A stretch of 64,000 nt of DNA, taken from Halobacillus litoralis (lineage in GTDB: Bacteria > Bacillota > Bacilli > Bacillales > Halobacillaceae). Both the position numbers and the translations under genes were made by a program. The stretch lies in contig NZ_WMEZ01000004.1 of NCBI RefSeq assembly GCF_009856415.1, positions 1-64,000 of the forward strand, written 5' to 3'. The notes under the pieces were generated by a model that saw only the letters and a list, made by a program, of their open reading frames with translations, had not been told where the DNA came from and did not search any database. This document shows, piece by piece, positions 27,460 to 36,534 of the stretch (its first letter is position 1; every line of letters begins with the position of its first letter).

Positions 27460-28326
27460 TTACAATTGACTTTCAGATTCAGAATCAGAGGGTTCTTCCT
27501 CGTCTTCCTCTAAGCGGTCTAGATCTTCCTCATCCAAAGACTCTTGATCAGCTGCTTCTTCTGTAATAGTAGATGTAGATGGACTCGGATCGTCCCACTG
27601 TTCGATAGCAAAAGGATCCACCTTGTTCGGACTTCCACCATAATGGTATTGGGGCGCTTCATTAGCAAGATTTTCATATATTGGCTGATAATAACTATTC
27701 AAGACGATGGAATAGCCAAGTTCATTTTCGCTCTCAGGTGCATCAAACTGAATGGACTCGATTTGAATCACACGGGAGAGCGACTGGATCTCTTTCATGA
27801 ATGAGATCATTTCATCATAGTTCTCCGATGTTACATCGACCGTGAGCTGTAGAGTATGCAGTCCTTCAATCAGTTCCACTGCCTCATCTTCGACTGGCGC
27901 CTCAACTACATCTTTATCTACATTCTCTTCCTCGTCGTTATTCACGCCATTTGCCTCTCGTTCATTTTCTGGTTCTATCATAGGGATGGATGACTCAGAA
28001 TCAGAAATAGCCATACTGTTAATCAGACTCGTGGAAGCATTCTCTGCACGATCAAGGCCAATCAAAAGTTGATCCATGAGAGGAATAACCGGCAGCTGCT
28101 GCTGAATGGTACGGGAAGTGAGGATTTGTTCTCTTTCATTCCCTTCTTGATTGTTCTCTATAGCGGAAAGAATCTTTTGTTCTTGGGTTAAAGCCGCTTC
28201 CTTTTCCACTACCTCTTCCTTGTAGGGAGCAAGAATGACTTTTTGACCTAGTAGGTAAAACGCTAGGATGAGGACTACCCCAGCAATAATGACCCATAAA
28301 GTCGAACGACTCCATTCGATTTTCAT
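27460..28326 (-). CDS. pilO: Type IV pilus inner-membrane alignment protein PilO-like
   Basis: 288 residues: N-terminal membrane helix (about 10-30), coiled coil (about 35-65), then a ferredoxin-like domain region (about 150-215: TLQLTVDVTSENYDEMISFM). An extended, very acidic central insert (about 105-145) and tail (about 250-288) are unusual for PilO. PilO pairs with PilN on the outer face of the membrane. ATGA overlap with pilN. Last gene of the pilus operon. Confidence 0.8.
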   Translation of the reverse strand: MKIEWSRSTLWVIIAGVVLILAFYLLGQKVILAPYKEEVVEKEAALTQEQKILSAIENNQEGNEREQILTSRTIQQQLPVIPLMDQLLIGLDRAENASTSLINSMAISDSESSIPMIEPENEREANGVNNDEEENVDKDVVEAPVEDEAVELIEGLHTLQLTVDVTSENYDEMISFMKEIQSLSRVIQIESIQFDAPESENELGYSIVLNSYYQPIYENLANEAPQYHYGGSPNKVDPFAIEQWDDPSPSTSTITEEAADQESLDEEDLDRLEEDEEEPSDSESESQL

Positions 28327-28901
28327 TGGGTAGACACCCCCACAGTTGCGAGCGTCGATTCTTCGAGCACGATATAATAACTTGCAATGTAACGAGGTTG
28401 ATAATCGTACAGGTCCTCTGTATTGTCCACAACATCTGTTTCCACACCTGCTAGTTCAACATCAGAAATAAACGATTGTTGAAGAAGGATATTGGTGTAC
28501 TTCGCAGCTTCCTGGATGCTATCAAACCTTACATTCACGGTAATTTCATAAGTGCCAGTTAAAGCAAATGATTCAAAGAATCCACGCTCTGGCAGCAAAG
28601 AAACAAGCCCCTCCACCACAGGAACGGTAGGGACAATCGTACCTTTGAGCTGTTCGAGGGAAGTTTTCAACTCTTCCCTTCCGCTACCTTCTCCACCAGA
28701 TGAGGTCGTAAAGCTCTCCTGCTCGGCCTGGACCTGTACAATCTGCTCATCCAATCGAACAGCCTCTTCAACCAGGTTTGACTTTTGAGTATTAAAGACG
28801 ATCGCTAAGGTTAATAAAAAGAAGGCAAAGAAAGCGACAACCAAATACGGGAGGATATTTCTTTTTTCTTTTTGTTCCAGTAAATTTATTTCTACTACCA
28901 T
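28323..28901 (-). CDS. pilN: Type IV pilus assembly protein PilN
   Basis: 192 residues from the ATG at 28901 (AGGGGATG upstream); the longer frame overlaps pilM and is rejected. The first residues MVVEINLLEQ contain the INLL peptide that docks into PilM in studied systems. Membrane helix (about 17-37), coiled coil (about 40-65) and a C-terminal alpha/beta domain (about 95-150). Forms the PilM-PilN-PilO alignment complex. 20 bases after pilM. Confidence 0.88.
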   Translation of the reverse strand: MVVEINLLEQKEKRNILPYLVVAFFAFFLLTLAIVFNTQKSNLVEEAVRLDEQIVQVQAEQESFTTSSGGEGSGREELKTSLEQLKGTIVPTVPVVEGLVSLLPERGFFESFALTGTYEITVNVRFDSIQEAAKYTNILLQQSFISDVELAGVETDVVDNTEDLYDYQPRYIASYYIVLEESTLATVGVSTQ

Positions 28902-28921
28902 TCTCTCATCCCCTACATCAT

Positions 28922-29887
28922 TTATGGCTTGATTGACAATCCAATCGCATCCATGCATCCGGCCTCAGAAGGTTGTTCTGAATCCAAGAAAATATCTGCA
29001 TCCTTCAATGTATCCACCCGGATACCTCTCTCTTCAAGCAACTCCCTCACCCGGTCATTCTCCGGCCAATCTCCTGTGAGAAGGACTTTCGACACCGAGA
29101 CCTTTCCATTCATAACCGAGAATCTATAAAAGTCCATGATCCTTTCCACTTCATTCACCTGATCATATGTAAATTCGGTTGGAGCTTCTTCATCTCCCTG
29201 CCAAATGTAGCGGCCATTTTCCCTCTTCCATAACGCCATAGAAAGCGGGCTTTTTGTGTGGTTGATGAACGCCGGAACATGTTCATTAAACACTGTCAGC
29301 ACACAACCATCCAAGTTCCAGTCGATTAATAATAAATGTTCTCCGTTTGAAGCTAAGTCCAAATAGTCGTACAGACGATAAATGGATAGTGCACTAATAT
29401 CAGCTGCCCTTGTTTTAAGTTTGGCATCCTTGAACACTTGGTCCAGCACGCGAATTTGTTCTTCTGGAAAAGCGAAAAGAAGAAGCTTCTTCTTTTCTTC
29501 ATTCTCACTCATCACACTGTAATCAAATGCAGGGTCGTCGAACGGAAGGTGCAGCGTTTCGCCCAATTGCATATATAAATAACCTTTGACTTCATCATCC
29601 TTCAGATGAACAGGTACATCATAAGGACGAACAACAACTGAGTGGTCAGGTACCGTAAAGTAAAGCATTTTGTTGCTCCACCCTTTATTTTCAATAAAGT
29701 TCTCAACGATTGTAGTAAGCTCATGAGTATCTTTAATTTTACCGTCCTCCATCACATGAGCAGGAAGAGCAATTTCTCCAGTGTCATCAATTTCACCTGC
29801 ATTCCCTGACTTCGAATACACATAGCGAATGCAATGATTTTTGATTACGAAATTTACCCGGCCGCTTGAATTAAAAAAACCAAACAA
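28922..29887 (-). CDS. pilM: Actin-like type IV pilus protein PilM
   Basis: 321 residues, actin-like fold of the PilM/FtsA type: early phosphate strand VNFVIKNHCIRYV (about 11-23), VPDHSVVVRPYDVP near 80, LLLIDWNLDGCVLTVF near 190 (second phosphate loop, diverged from the usual D.G...T), VLLTGDWPEN near 270. Cytosolic ring component linking the PilB motor to PilN. TTG start with GGAGGAG upstream. The diverged phosphate loops leave ATP binding uncertain. Confidence 0.85.
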   Translation of the reverse strand: MFGFFNSSGRVNFVIKNHCIRYVYSKSGNAGEIDDTGEIALPAHVMEDGKIKDTHELTTIVENFIENKGWSNKMLYFTVPDHSVVVRPYDVPVHLKDDEVKGYLYMQLGETLHLPFDDPAFDYSVMSENEEKKKLLLFAFPEEQIRVLDQVFKDAKLKTRAADISALSIYRLYDYLDLASNGEHLLLIDWNLDGCVLTVFNEHVPAFINHTKSPLSMALWKRENGRYIWQGDEEAPTEFTYDQVNEVERIMDFYRFSVMNGKVSVSKVLLTGDWPENDRVRELLEERGIRVDTLKDADIFLDSEQPSEAGCMDAIGLSIKP

Positions 29888-29902
29888 AAGTCTCTCCTCC
29901 TC

Positions 29903-30655
29903 CTATAAGAAAAACGTATCAAAATAAAGTTGCAATAAATCAAATCCATAAAGATAACTGATGACGGCTCCTAACACAATGGATGGACCAAATGGAAAGG
30001 GATCTTTCCTTCCGATTACTTTGAAGCTCAATAAGGTCAGACTAACAACCGTTCCAATCAATGTTGCTAAAAATAAGGTAAGCAACGTTAGTTTTAATCC
30101 CAGCAAGATTCCTAACGTCCCTAATAGTTTCATGTCCCCCGCTCCCATGCCACCTTTACTCAAAAGAATAATTACGAAGATGATCGAAAATCCGACAAGT
30201 GCACCGAAAATCGAGTCATACCACGGTTGCAGCGGGTGAATAGCTCGAAAAATGACAAAAACAACCGTAAAAAACAGTAACAATTTATTCGGGATCAGCA
30301 TGTAGTTGATATCACTGACCGTCACTATTACTGCAAGTGAAATCAACAGGCACGCGCCTACGAACGCCAATGATAAACCTAGATTCATGTATGCCAATAA
30401 AAAAAGAAAACCCGTAATTAGCTCGACGAGTGGGTATGTAATTGAGATTGAATGCTGACAGTGTCTACATTTACCTTTGGATAAGAGGTAAGAAAAGAGT
30501 GGGATTAGGTCTCTTGCTTGTAGAGGGGTGGAACAATGAGGGCATGCGGAACGTGAGGTTGTGAATTGGATGTTTTTTGGTAAGCGTAGACCGACGACGT
30601 TGTAGAACGAACCTAAAATAGCTCCTGATATGAATATGTATATAAATAAGTTCAT
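29903..30655 (-). CDS. pilD: Prepilin peptidase (PilD/ComC)
   Basis: 250 residues, type A24 aspartic peptidase with about seven membrane helices. N-terminal methyltransferase-type domain with zinc cysteines CPHC (near 38) and CRHC (near 63). Catalytic aspartates in VSDINYMLIPNK (near 113) and GGMGAGDMKLLG (near 170). Cleaves and N-methylates prepilins. In B. subtilis the equivalent, comC, sits alone between folC and spoIIB, so this gene is probably the ancestral occupant of the locus and may also serve competence pilins. Confidence 0.95.
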   Translation of the reverse strand: MNLFIYIFISGAILGSFYNVVGLRLPKNIQFTTSRSACPHCSTPLQARDLIPLFSYLLSKGKCRHCQHSISITYPLVELITGFLFLLAYMNLGLSLAFVGACLLISLAVIVTVSDINYMLIPNKLLLFFTVVFVIFRAIHPLQPWYDSIFGALVGFSIIFVIILLSKGGMGAGDMKLLGTLGILLGLKLTLLTLFLATLIGTVVSLTLLSFKVIGRKDPFPFGPSIVLGAVISYLYGFDLLQLYFDTFFL

Positions 30656-30706
30656 CTTTTTACCTCTTTCGAAAAGAAGAGCCCGGGCAACCCCAGGCTT
30701 TTTCCT

Positions 30707-31144
30707 TTAATCTGTTTGACCATTCAACTCGGACTTAGTTGCATTCGTTATATAATTGTTACCACCTGCATCAGCACCAAGAGTAACCTGATAAGTAACT
30801 TGGTTAGAATCTCCATTATTGTTAATTGTTACTTGGGCAGTAGTATATGGAGCGTCTGTTTCAGGGTCTTGAGGAACTCCATCGAGATATCCTTCAGTAA
30901 CCAAAGTGTCTGCTGAAACCGGTGAATCAGCTTCAGTTATATCACCACTAACAAAGGCTAATCTAGCAGATTCTAATAATGATAGCGCATTTGCGTCATG
31001 TGCATCTTCTTCCGTACTAGCAATCAGACTACCAATTGCAGGAACAGCAATCGCAGCAATAATCCCCAAAATAACAATAACAGCCAAAAGTTCGATCAAC
31101 GTGAAACCTTTCTCATTCTTTAACATTTCTCTCAACTTCTTCAT
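30707..31144 (-). CDS. pilA: Type IV major pilin (prepilin)
   Basis: 145 residues from the ATG at 31144 (AAAGGAGCG upstream); the extension to 31228 lacks support. 13-residue leader ending NEKG, then FTLIELLAVIVILGI with Glu at mature position 5, giving a mature pilin of 132 residues. The globular part is Gly/Asn/Thr-rich and acidic without cysteines, so no disulfide loop. Pseudopilin-like size, close to ComGC and Gram-positive type IV pilins. Own promoter-like sequence upstream fits high expression as the shaft subunit. Confidence 0.92.
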   Translation of the reverse strand: MKKLREMLKNEKGFTLIELLAVIVILGIIAAIAVPAIGSLIASTEEDAHDANALSLLESARLAFVSGDITEADSPVSADTLVTEGYLDGVPQDPETDAPYTTAQVTINNNGDSNQVTYQVTLGADAGGNNYITNATKSELNGQTD

Positions 31145-31178
31145 TTTTCCGCTCCTTTTGTAGTACTTTCGATTTTTC

Positions 31179-31210
31179 GCTAATGGATATGTAATACTTT
31201 TTTCATTAGC
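31179..31210 (-). promoter_or_regulatory. Inverted repeat in the pilA 5' UTR
   Basis: GCTAATG and CATTAGC (31179-31185, 31204-31210) with flanking TTT/AAA can form a hairpin about 30 bases upstream of pilA. It could stabilise the pilA mRNA or mark a processing point between pilC and pilA. Confidence 0.35.
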
Positions 31211-31226
31211 AAAATGTCCTATGTTC

Positions 31227-31232
31227 ATTATA
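31227..31232 (-). promoter_or_regulatory. Possible pilA promoter (-10)
   Basis: Minus-strand TATAAT about 80 bases before the pilA start, in the only large gap (137 bases) inside the pilus operon. No good -35 is visible 16-18 bases upstream, so an activator or another sigma factor may be needed. Confidence 0.4.
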
Positions 31233-31281
31233 AAGGATAAATCACTAGCAAACTAGCATTTTTGCACATTCTTACAAAATC

Positions 31282-32490
31282 TTAATTGATTGTATCGAAG
31301 ATCGAAAACATCGGCACTGCAATAGCCGCAACAATTCCCCCAACCACGAGCGCTAATGCTAAAATCATTAAAGGCTCGATCAGCGTTTTCAATCGGTCTG
31401 TCGTATATTCAAGCTCAGATTCATAGAATTCAGCCACCTTTGAGAGCATATAATCGAGCGAACCTGTTTCCTCTCCTACAGCCATCATTTGAATGACCAG
31501 AGGCGGAAAAATTGGATACTCCCGTAAAGGATCAGAGAGGGTGTTTCCTTTTTCCAATGATTTGTAGCTATTCATGATTGCTCGTTCGACCACTTTATTT
31601 TCGACTACGTTTTGTGTCACTTGTAGTGATTTTAAAATGGGCACTGAACTATTCATTAGCGAACTTAGTGTACTTGTCATCCGCACTAGGGCGGCTTTTT
31701 GTATCAATGGTCCGAATACAGGAATTTTCAGTTTTAATACATCCACTGTATACTGCAGTTTCGGGTTTCTATCTACGACCAACTTAAAAGCAACAAATAA
31801 AACCACGGGGATCAAAATTACAACGTACCAAAAGCTTTGGAAAAACTGGCTCATGCTAAGCGTTAACTGAGTGATCCATGGAAGTTCTCCTCCCATTGTG
31901 TCAAACATGCTTGCAAATCTTGGTACGACGAAGGTTAACAGAAATATGACAATGCCAATGGCAATGAGTCCGACCACAAGTGGATAGGTTAAAGCGGAGA
32001 TGATTTTCTGCCTTGTGTCGTACTGTTTCTCATAATAAACCGCTAACCGTTCTAGGATGTCATCGAGATTACCTCCAACTTCCCCTGCCCGTACCATGTT
32101 GATGAATAAGTTGGAAAAGATTTTCGAATGAGATGCTGCCGCTTCAGAAAACGCGCGCCCACTTTCCAACTGATCACTGATGTCATATAGAGCTTCACTT
32201 AACGCACGACTATTGGATTGTTTGGCAAGAATTTTTGTCGATTCAAGCAAGGAAATCCCTGCGCTCATGAGCGTGGAAAATTGCCTCAGGTAAATGACAA
32301 AATCCTTAGGCTTTACAGGGTTTCCTATTTGGATATCTTTTAAGAGAACACTGTCGATTTCTTTAATATCCGAAATGGTAATGCCCTGCTCTTTTAAGGA
32401 CATGACCGCTTCTTTTCTAGAATTCGCACGCAACCTGCCCTTTTGAGCTTTACCGAGTAGACTGCGTCCTTGATAGGAATAATAGGGCAT
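31282..32490 (-). CDS. pilC: Type IV pilus platform protein PilC
   Basis: 402 residues, type II secretion F family. N-terminal PilC domain (YSYQGRSLLGKAQKGRLRA), then two GspF domains (about 65-190 and 270-395) each with a pair of membrane helices; LRQFSTLMSAGISLLES and VRMTSTLSSLMNSSVPILKSL are the repeated signatures. Membrane platform that couples PilB/PilT to pilin insertion. One base after pilT. Confidence 0.93.
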   Translation of the reverse strand: MPYYSYQGRSLLGKAQKGRLRANSRKEAVMSLKEQGITISDIKEIDSVLLKDIQIGNPVKPKDFVIYLRQFSTLMSAGISLLESTKILAKQSNSRALSEALYDISDQLESGRAFSEAAASHSKIFSNLFINMVRAGEVGGNLDDILERLAVYYEKQYDTRQKIISALTYPLVVGLIAIGIVIFLLTFVVPRFASMFDTMGGELPWITQLTLSMSQFFQSFWYVVILIPVVLFVAFKLVVDRNPKLQYTVDVLKLKIPVFGPLIQKAALVRMTSTLSSLMNSSVPILKSLQVTQNVVENKVVERAIMNSYKSLEKGNTLSDPLREYPIFPPLVIQMMAVGEETGSLDYMLSKVAEFYESELEYTTDRLKTLIEPLMILALALVVGGIVAAIAVPMFSIFDTIN

Positions 32491-32491
32491 G

Positions 32492-33532
32492 CTATAAGCC
32501 CCCTTCTTTCAAGTATGGAGCCGCATCACGTTCATCAATGACTTTTTCTCTAAGCAGCTCCTGGATCGACATCTCGAGCGTTTGCATTTGCTGGGCCTTA
32601 GACGTTTGCATGACATTTTCAATTTGATGGATCTTTTCATTTCGAATCAGATTTTTAACCGCAGGTGTATTCAACAGAATCTCAACCGCAGCTCTTCTTC
32701 CCTTTTTATCTAAACGGCGGAATAAGCGCTGAGAAACAATCGCCTGCAAAACGTTTGCAAGCTGAACCCTCACCTGCCCTTGCTGGTTTGGTGGGAATAC
32801 ATCAATGATTCGATCGATTGTGTCTGGGGCATTCGTCGTATGTAAGGTCCCGAATACAAGGTGACCAGTCTCGGCAGCCGTCAGGGCTGTTGAAATCGTT
32901 TCAAAGTCCCGCAGCTCACCAACCAAAATGACATCAGGATCTTGACGTAAGCATGAACGTAACCCGTTCGCAAAATTCCTCGTATCAAATCCGACTTCCC
33001 GCTGATCCACGATGCAGTTCTTATGATTATGTGTGTACTCAATCGGATCCTCCAGGGTGATGATATGCTTGCGGGCGGATTGGTTAATGTAATCAACCAT
33101 CGAAGCGAGGGTTGTAGATTTCCCTGAACCTGTAGGACCTGTGACGAGAACGAGACCCTGGGCGTAGCTGCTGATTTTCTTTAACACTTGTGGCATGTGG
33201 AGATCTTCAATTGAAGGAATCTCCCGGGGCACAATCCTGACTGCCATTGAAATACAATTTCTTTGATAGTAAATATTAATACGAAACCTCGAAACACCTG
33301 CAATTCCATAAGATACATCTACTTCACGGTTGCTGATCAACTGTTTATGTAAATCGTCGGATAAAATCGCCTTCGCCATTCCATCAGTATCTGCCGGTTT
33401 CAATGGGTGTTTTCCATACTTCCTTAACTGACCGTGAATCCTGAATATCGGAGGCACTCCAACTGTCAAATGAATATCAGAAGCCTCATACTCGTTTGCA
33501 ACAGTCAAGAGCTGATCAAATTTCTCTTTCAT
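32492..33532 (-). CDS. pilT: Type IV pilus retraction ATPase PilT
   Basis: 346 residues. Walker A GPTGSGKSTTLA near 130, Asp box ITLEDPIE, Walker B LVGELRDFETI near 200, His box GHLVFGTLHT near 222, and C-terminal NLIRNEKIHQ resembling the AIRNLIRE retraction motif. Presence of PilT means retraction, hence twitching or DNA uptake, is possible. 14 bases after pilB. Confidence 0.95.
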   Translation of the reverse strand: MKEKFDQLLTVANEYEASDIHLTVGVPPIFRIHGQLRKYGKHPLKPADTDGMAKAILSDDLHKQLISNREVDVSYGIAGVSRFRINIYYQRNCISMAVRIVPREIPSIEDLHMPQVLKKISSYAQGLVLVTGPTGSGKSTTLASMVDYINQSARKHIITLEDPIEYTHNHKNCIVDQREVGFDTRNFANGLRSCLRQDPDVILVGELRDFETISTALTAAETGHLVFGTLHTTNAPDTIDRIIDVFPPNQQGQVRVQLANVLQAIVSQRLFRRLDKKGRRAAVEILLNTPAVKNLIRNEKIHQIENVMQTSKAQQMQTLEMSIQELLREKVIDERDAAPYLKEGGL

Positions 33533-33546
33533 GTTATACCACCTCG

Positions 33547-35169
33547 CTAGTCGACTTTTGCGACGCGAAGCACTTCTTCTAACGTCGTCAGTCCCTGCTT
33601 CACTTTCAACAAACCATCGTCTAATAAGAAAAGCATTCCCTGCTTCAATGCGTAACGCCGGACTTGGTCCATACTGCCATTGTTCATCATCATGGTGCGA
33701 ATTTCATCATCAATGACTAACACTTCTTGAATGGCCATACGGCCACGGTATCCCGTGTTTTGACAGCTGTCACAACCCGAGCCTTTATAAATGGTATCTG
33801 CAGTCATTCCACGTTTTTGAAAATGTTTTTTCTCCATCTCCGTAAGGGCATGAGCGTGTCTGCAATCCCGGCAAATTTTTCTGACCAATCGCTGAGCGAC
33901 CACACCGGATAAGGAAGAAACGACAAGATATGGCTCCACATCCATATCAAATAACCGAGGAATCGTCGCTATCGCACTGTTTGTATGTAACGTGCTCAAA
34001 ACTAAGTGCCCCGTGAGCGAAGCACGAATGGCGATTTCCGCCGTTTCTGAATCACGAATCTCACCGACCATGACAATGTTAGGGTCCTGACGCAAAATCG
34101 AGCGGAGTCCTTTAGAAAAAGTTAGTCCAATGGATGTGTTCACCTGGACTTGGTTCAGGCCTTCAATTTGATACTCCACAGGATCCTCTACTGTGATAAT
34201 GTTTACATCGTCAGTATTCAAACGATTCAAGGATGCATAAAGGGTGGAAGATTTCCCCGAACCCGTTGGCCCTGTAATTAGGATGAGACCAGACGGCTGC
34301 TCAATCAATTGCTTATATTTCTGTGCATTAATCTTATTAAAACCAAGGTCTTCAATTGAACTTAATGCATTTGAAAGGTCTAGAATCCGGATGACGATTT
34401 TTTCCCCATAGACCGTAGGAAGAATGGATATCCTTAGATCAACCGGGGACCGATCCACGTTCGTTTTGATCCGCCCATCCTGTGGCAGCCGATTTTCTGT
34501 AATATTTAAATTTGCCATGATTTTCACACGGGCGATCAGACTGTTTTGGAAAGACTTCGGTAACGTACGCTCCGTCCTTAAAACACCATCTATCCTATAG
34601 CGTATTAAAACCCGCGATTCCTGAGGGTCAATATGGATGTCACTCGACTTCAGCTGGACACCCGCTTGAAGCAACTGATCCACTAATTTAATAGCAGGTG
34701 CTTCCTCCGTGTCTTCTTCACTTTCATTGAGATTCGAATCATTTAAGTTATAATGGCGGTTCACAGCTTGAAGGATTTCATGCTTCGTTGCAATGACCGG
34801 AGAAATTTTGAACCCCGTAGATATTTTCAAATCATCAATAGAAAAATAGTCCATGGGATCCGACATGGCTACCGTCAGTTCTTCCCCTTTTCGTTGAATA
34901 GGTACTAAAAGATTACGAATAGCGAAGTCTTTGCTGACGATGGTGATGACATGAGGATCAATAGGAAAATGAAACAAAGAAACGTGGGGAATTCCAAGTT
35001 GGAATTCCAAAACTTCAATCAATTGCTTTTCCGTCACATAGCCCTTTTCTACAAGAACATCACCAAGTTTCTGGTCCGGCTTTTTGCTTTCCAGAGCTTC
35101 TTGGATCTGTTTCTCTTCAATAATTCCTGCATCTTTTAACAAATCACCTAATCTTTTCCTCTTGATCAT
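33547..35169 (-). CDS. pilB: Type IV pilus extension ATPase PilB with MshEN domain
   Basis: 540 residues. Residues 6-29 and 34-57 are two tandem RLG/KLG...G...Q..L motifs of the MshEN type (RLGDLLKDAG and KLGDVLVEKG), the c-di-GMP receptor fold of MshE and some PilB proteins. Then the N2 domain and the motor: Walker A GPTGSGKSSTLY near 293, Asp box VEDPVEY, Walker B VGEIRDSETAE near 357, His box GHLVLSTLHT, and a zinc site CRDC...CDSC (about 428-460). Powers pilus extension. c-di-GMP binding is inference from the motif; the second motif has Lys instead of Arg. Confidence 0.93.
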   Translation of the reverse strand: MIKRKRLGDLLKDAGIIEEKQIQEALESKKPDQKLGDVLVEKGYVTEKQLIEVLEFQLGIPHVSLFHFPIDPHVITIVSKDFAIRNLLVPIQRKGEELTVAMSDPMDYFSIDDLKISTGFKISPVIATKHEILQAVNRHYNLNDSNLNESEEDTEEAPAIKLVDQLLQAGVQLKSSDIHIDPQESRVLIRYRIDGVLRTERTLPKSFQNSLIARVKIMANLNITENRLPQDGRIKTNVDRSPVDLRISILPTVYGEKIVIRILDLSNALSSIEDLGFNKINAQKYKQLIEQPSGLILITGPTGSGKSSTLYASLNRLNTDDVNIITVEDPVEYQIEGLNQVQVNTSIGLTFSKGLRSILRQDPNIVMVGEIRDSETAEIAIRASLTGHLVLSTLHTNSAIATIPRLFDMDVEPYLVVSSLSGVVAQRLVRKICRDCRHAHALTEMEKKHFQKRGMTADTIYKGSGCDSCQNTGYRGRMAIQEVLVIDDEIRTMMMNNGSMDQVRRYALKQGMLFLLDDGLLKVKQGLTTLEEVLRVAKVD

Positions 35170-35193
35170 GACCGGCTCATCCTTTTTCGTCCA

Positions 35194-36504
35194 TCACTTA
35201 GATTCTCCATCAGGAACGACCTCCCAAATGCCATCCTCATTCTTTTGCAATGATTTAGATTTACTGGAGTTCCCTCCACTGACATCTTCTTCGGTACTAT
35301 TTTTTTCATCTTCAGAATTAGAGCTATTGGCTCCAGTATCCGATCCTGAATTCTCTGCTGAACTCCCCTCTGAACCAGAAGGGTGCTCCTCCACTCGAGC
35401 TACCGGTGGATAATAGTCTTCTGAAATAAATTCCTGCACTCCATCTGATACCGCCCTGTCGATACGATAAACCGATACCACCTCGCCCTTTTCCCCTTCT
35501 TGTAAAAGATTGAATGTCCCTCTATTAACTAGAGATGAATATTGGATGATCGTTTTAGGGGATATTTCTTCGCGATTCAGCAACTGAACATGAAAGTCAG
35601 AGGTGGTCGGGTATCCGATCCATTGAACATCAACATTTCCACCCTCTACGTTTACAGACAAATGATAGTCCCCTGTGAATGGGTTGTACACTTTCAAATC
35701 CTGGCCTTGGTTGAGGTCTACATTTGCTTCCAAGCCGATTTCTACGTACTCGGGCAATCGATGGCTGATATGTCTTTCCTGTATGATCATTCCTGCTTCA
35801 ACACTCGCTCCATAAATCGCAGATGCTAACACATCAAGGGAAACTTCATCATAAACTCCATCACCATTTAACAAGCGGTTAAATGAAAAGACAGCCCCAT
35901 CTTCAAGCTCTTCTCCATCAAATAGTTTCACAACTCGTTCCATACTCGTTTTTTTCGGCACAACGACCGTTTGATCACCAATGCTTTCGTTAAGTGAGGC
36001 CGTATTCCCTTTTACAAAGTCATAAGCGACATAATCTAAAGAGGAATCTACCAATTGTGCGGCATCCCTTTTCACAGTTTCAATGAATTGTTCCTGGGAA
36101 AACTCTTTAGCCAGTGAATCATTCATATAAGTTTTGAGATCCGTCACATAAGACTCATTAACGGCAACCTGCAAATCTCGGATGGTTGCATCCATGGCTT
36201 GTTCAACCGTTGATTCTACATCGAACTGGATCATTTCCGCATCAACGGTCAGTTCCTTGCCATCCATCTTAACAACAATTGAATGGTTGTCTTTCCATTC
36301 TTGTGCCTTCTCTGAAAGCAGTTGTACTGCTTCTTCTCTACTTTTTTCTGATACATTAACTGAAGCAATCACGGTATTCTCCGGGAGGTGTTTTCCAGTG
36401 GTGACATATTGAATGGCTGCTGAACTTCCGACTGTAAAAAGAAACATCGACATACCAACAGCAACCACTAAAGAAAGCAGCTTAAGGTTCAATGATTGTT
36501 TCAA
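35194..36504 (-). CDS. Divergent VanW-like protein in the pilus operon
   Basis: 436 residues. N-terminal signal or anchor (about 10-30); a PG_binding_4-like region (about 45-130: PENTVIASVNVSEKSREEAV, KMDGKELTVDAEMI); a VanW-like region (about 195-300: GAVFSFNRLLNG, DVLASAIYGASVEAGMIIQERHISH); a C-terminal Ser/Glu-rich tail (about 375-420). The conserved VanW segment GGG.CQ.ST.LYNAAL is replaced by DEVSLDVLASAIYGA: no cysteine, no GGG. VanW function is unknown. TTG start with GGAGG upstream. Cotranscribed between the PRC-barrel gene and pilB, which suggests a wall-associated role for the pilus. Confidence 0.65.
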   Translation of the reverse strand: MKQSLNLKLLSLVVAVGMSMFLFTVGSSAAIQYVTTGKHLPENTVIASVNVSEKSREEAVQLLSEKAQEWKDNHSIVVKMDGKELTVDAEMIQFDVESTVEQAMDATIRDLQVAVNESYVTDLKTYMNDSLAKEFSQEQFIETVKRDAAQLVDSSLDYVAYDFVKGNTASLNESIGDQTVVVPKKTSMERVVKLFDGEELEDGAVFSFNRLLNGDGVYDEVSLDVLASAIYGASVEAGMIIQERHISHRLPEYVEIGLEANVDLNQGQDLKVYNPFTGDYHLSVNVEGGNVDVQWIGYPTTSDFHVQLLNREEISPKTIIQYSSLVNRGTFNLLQEGEKGEVVSVYRIDRAVSDGVQEFISEDYYPPVARVEEHPSGSEGSSAENSGSDTGANSSNSEDEKNSTEEDVSGGNSSKSKSLQKNEDGIWEVVPDGESK

Positions 36505-36534
36505 CTTTTAACACCTCCTCTGGATCTACTTGCA

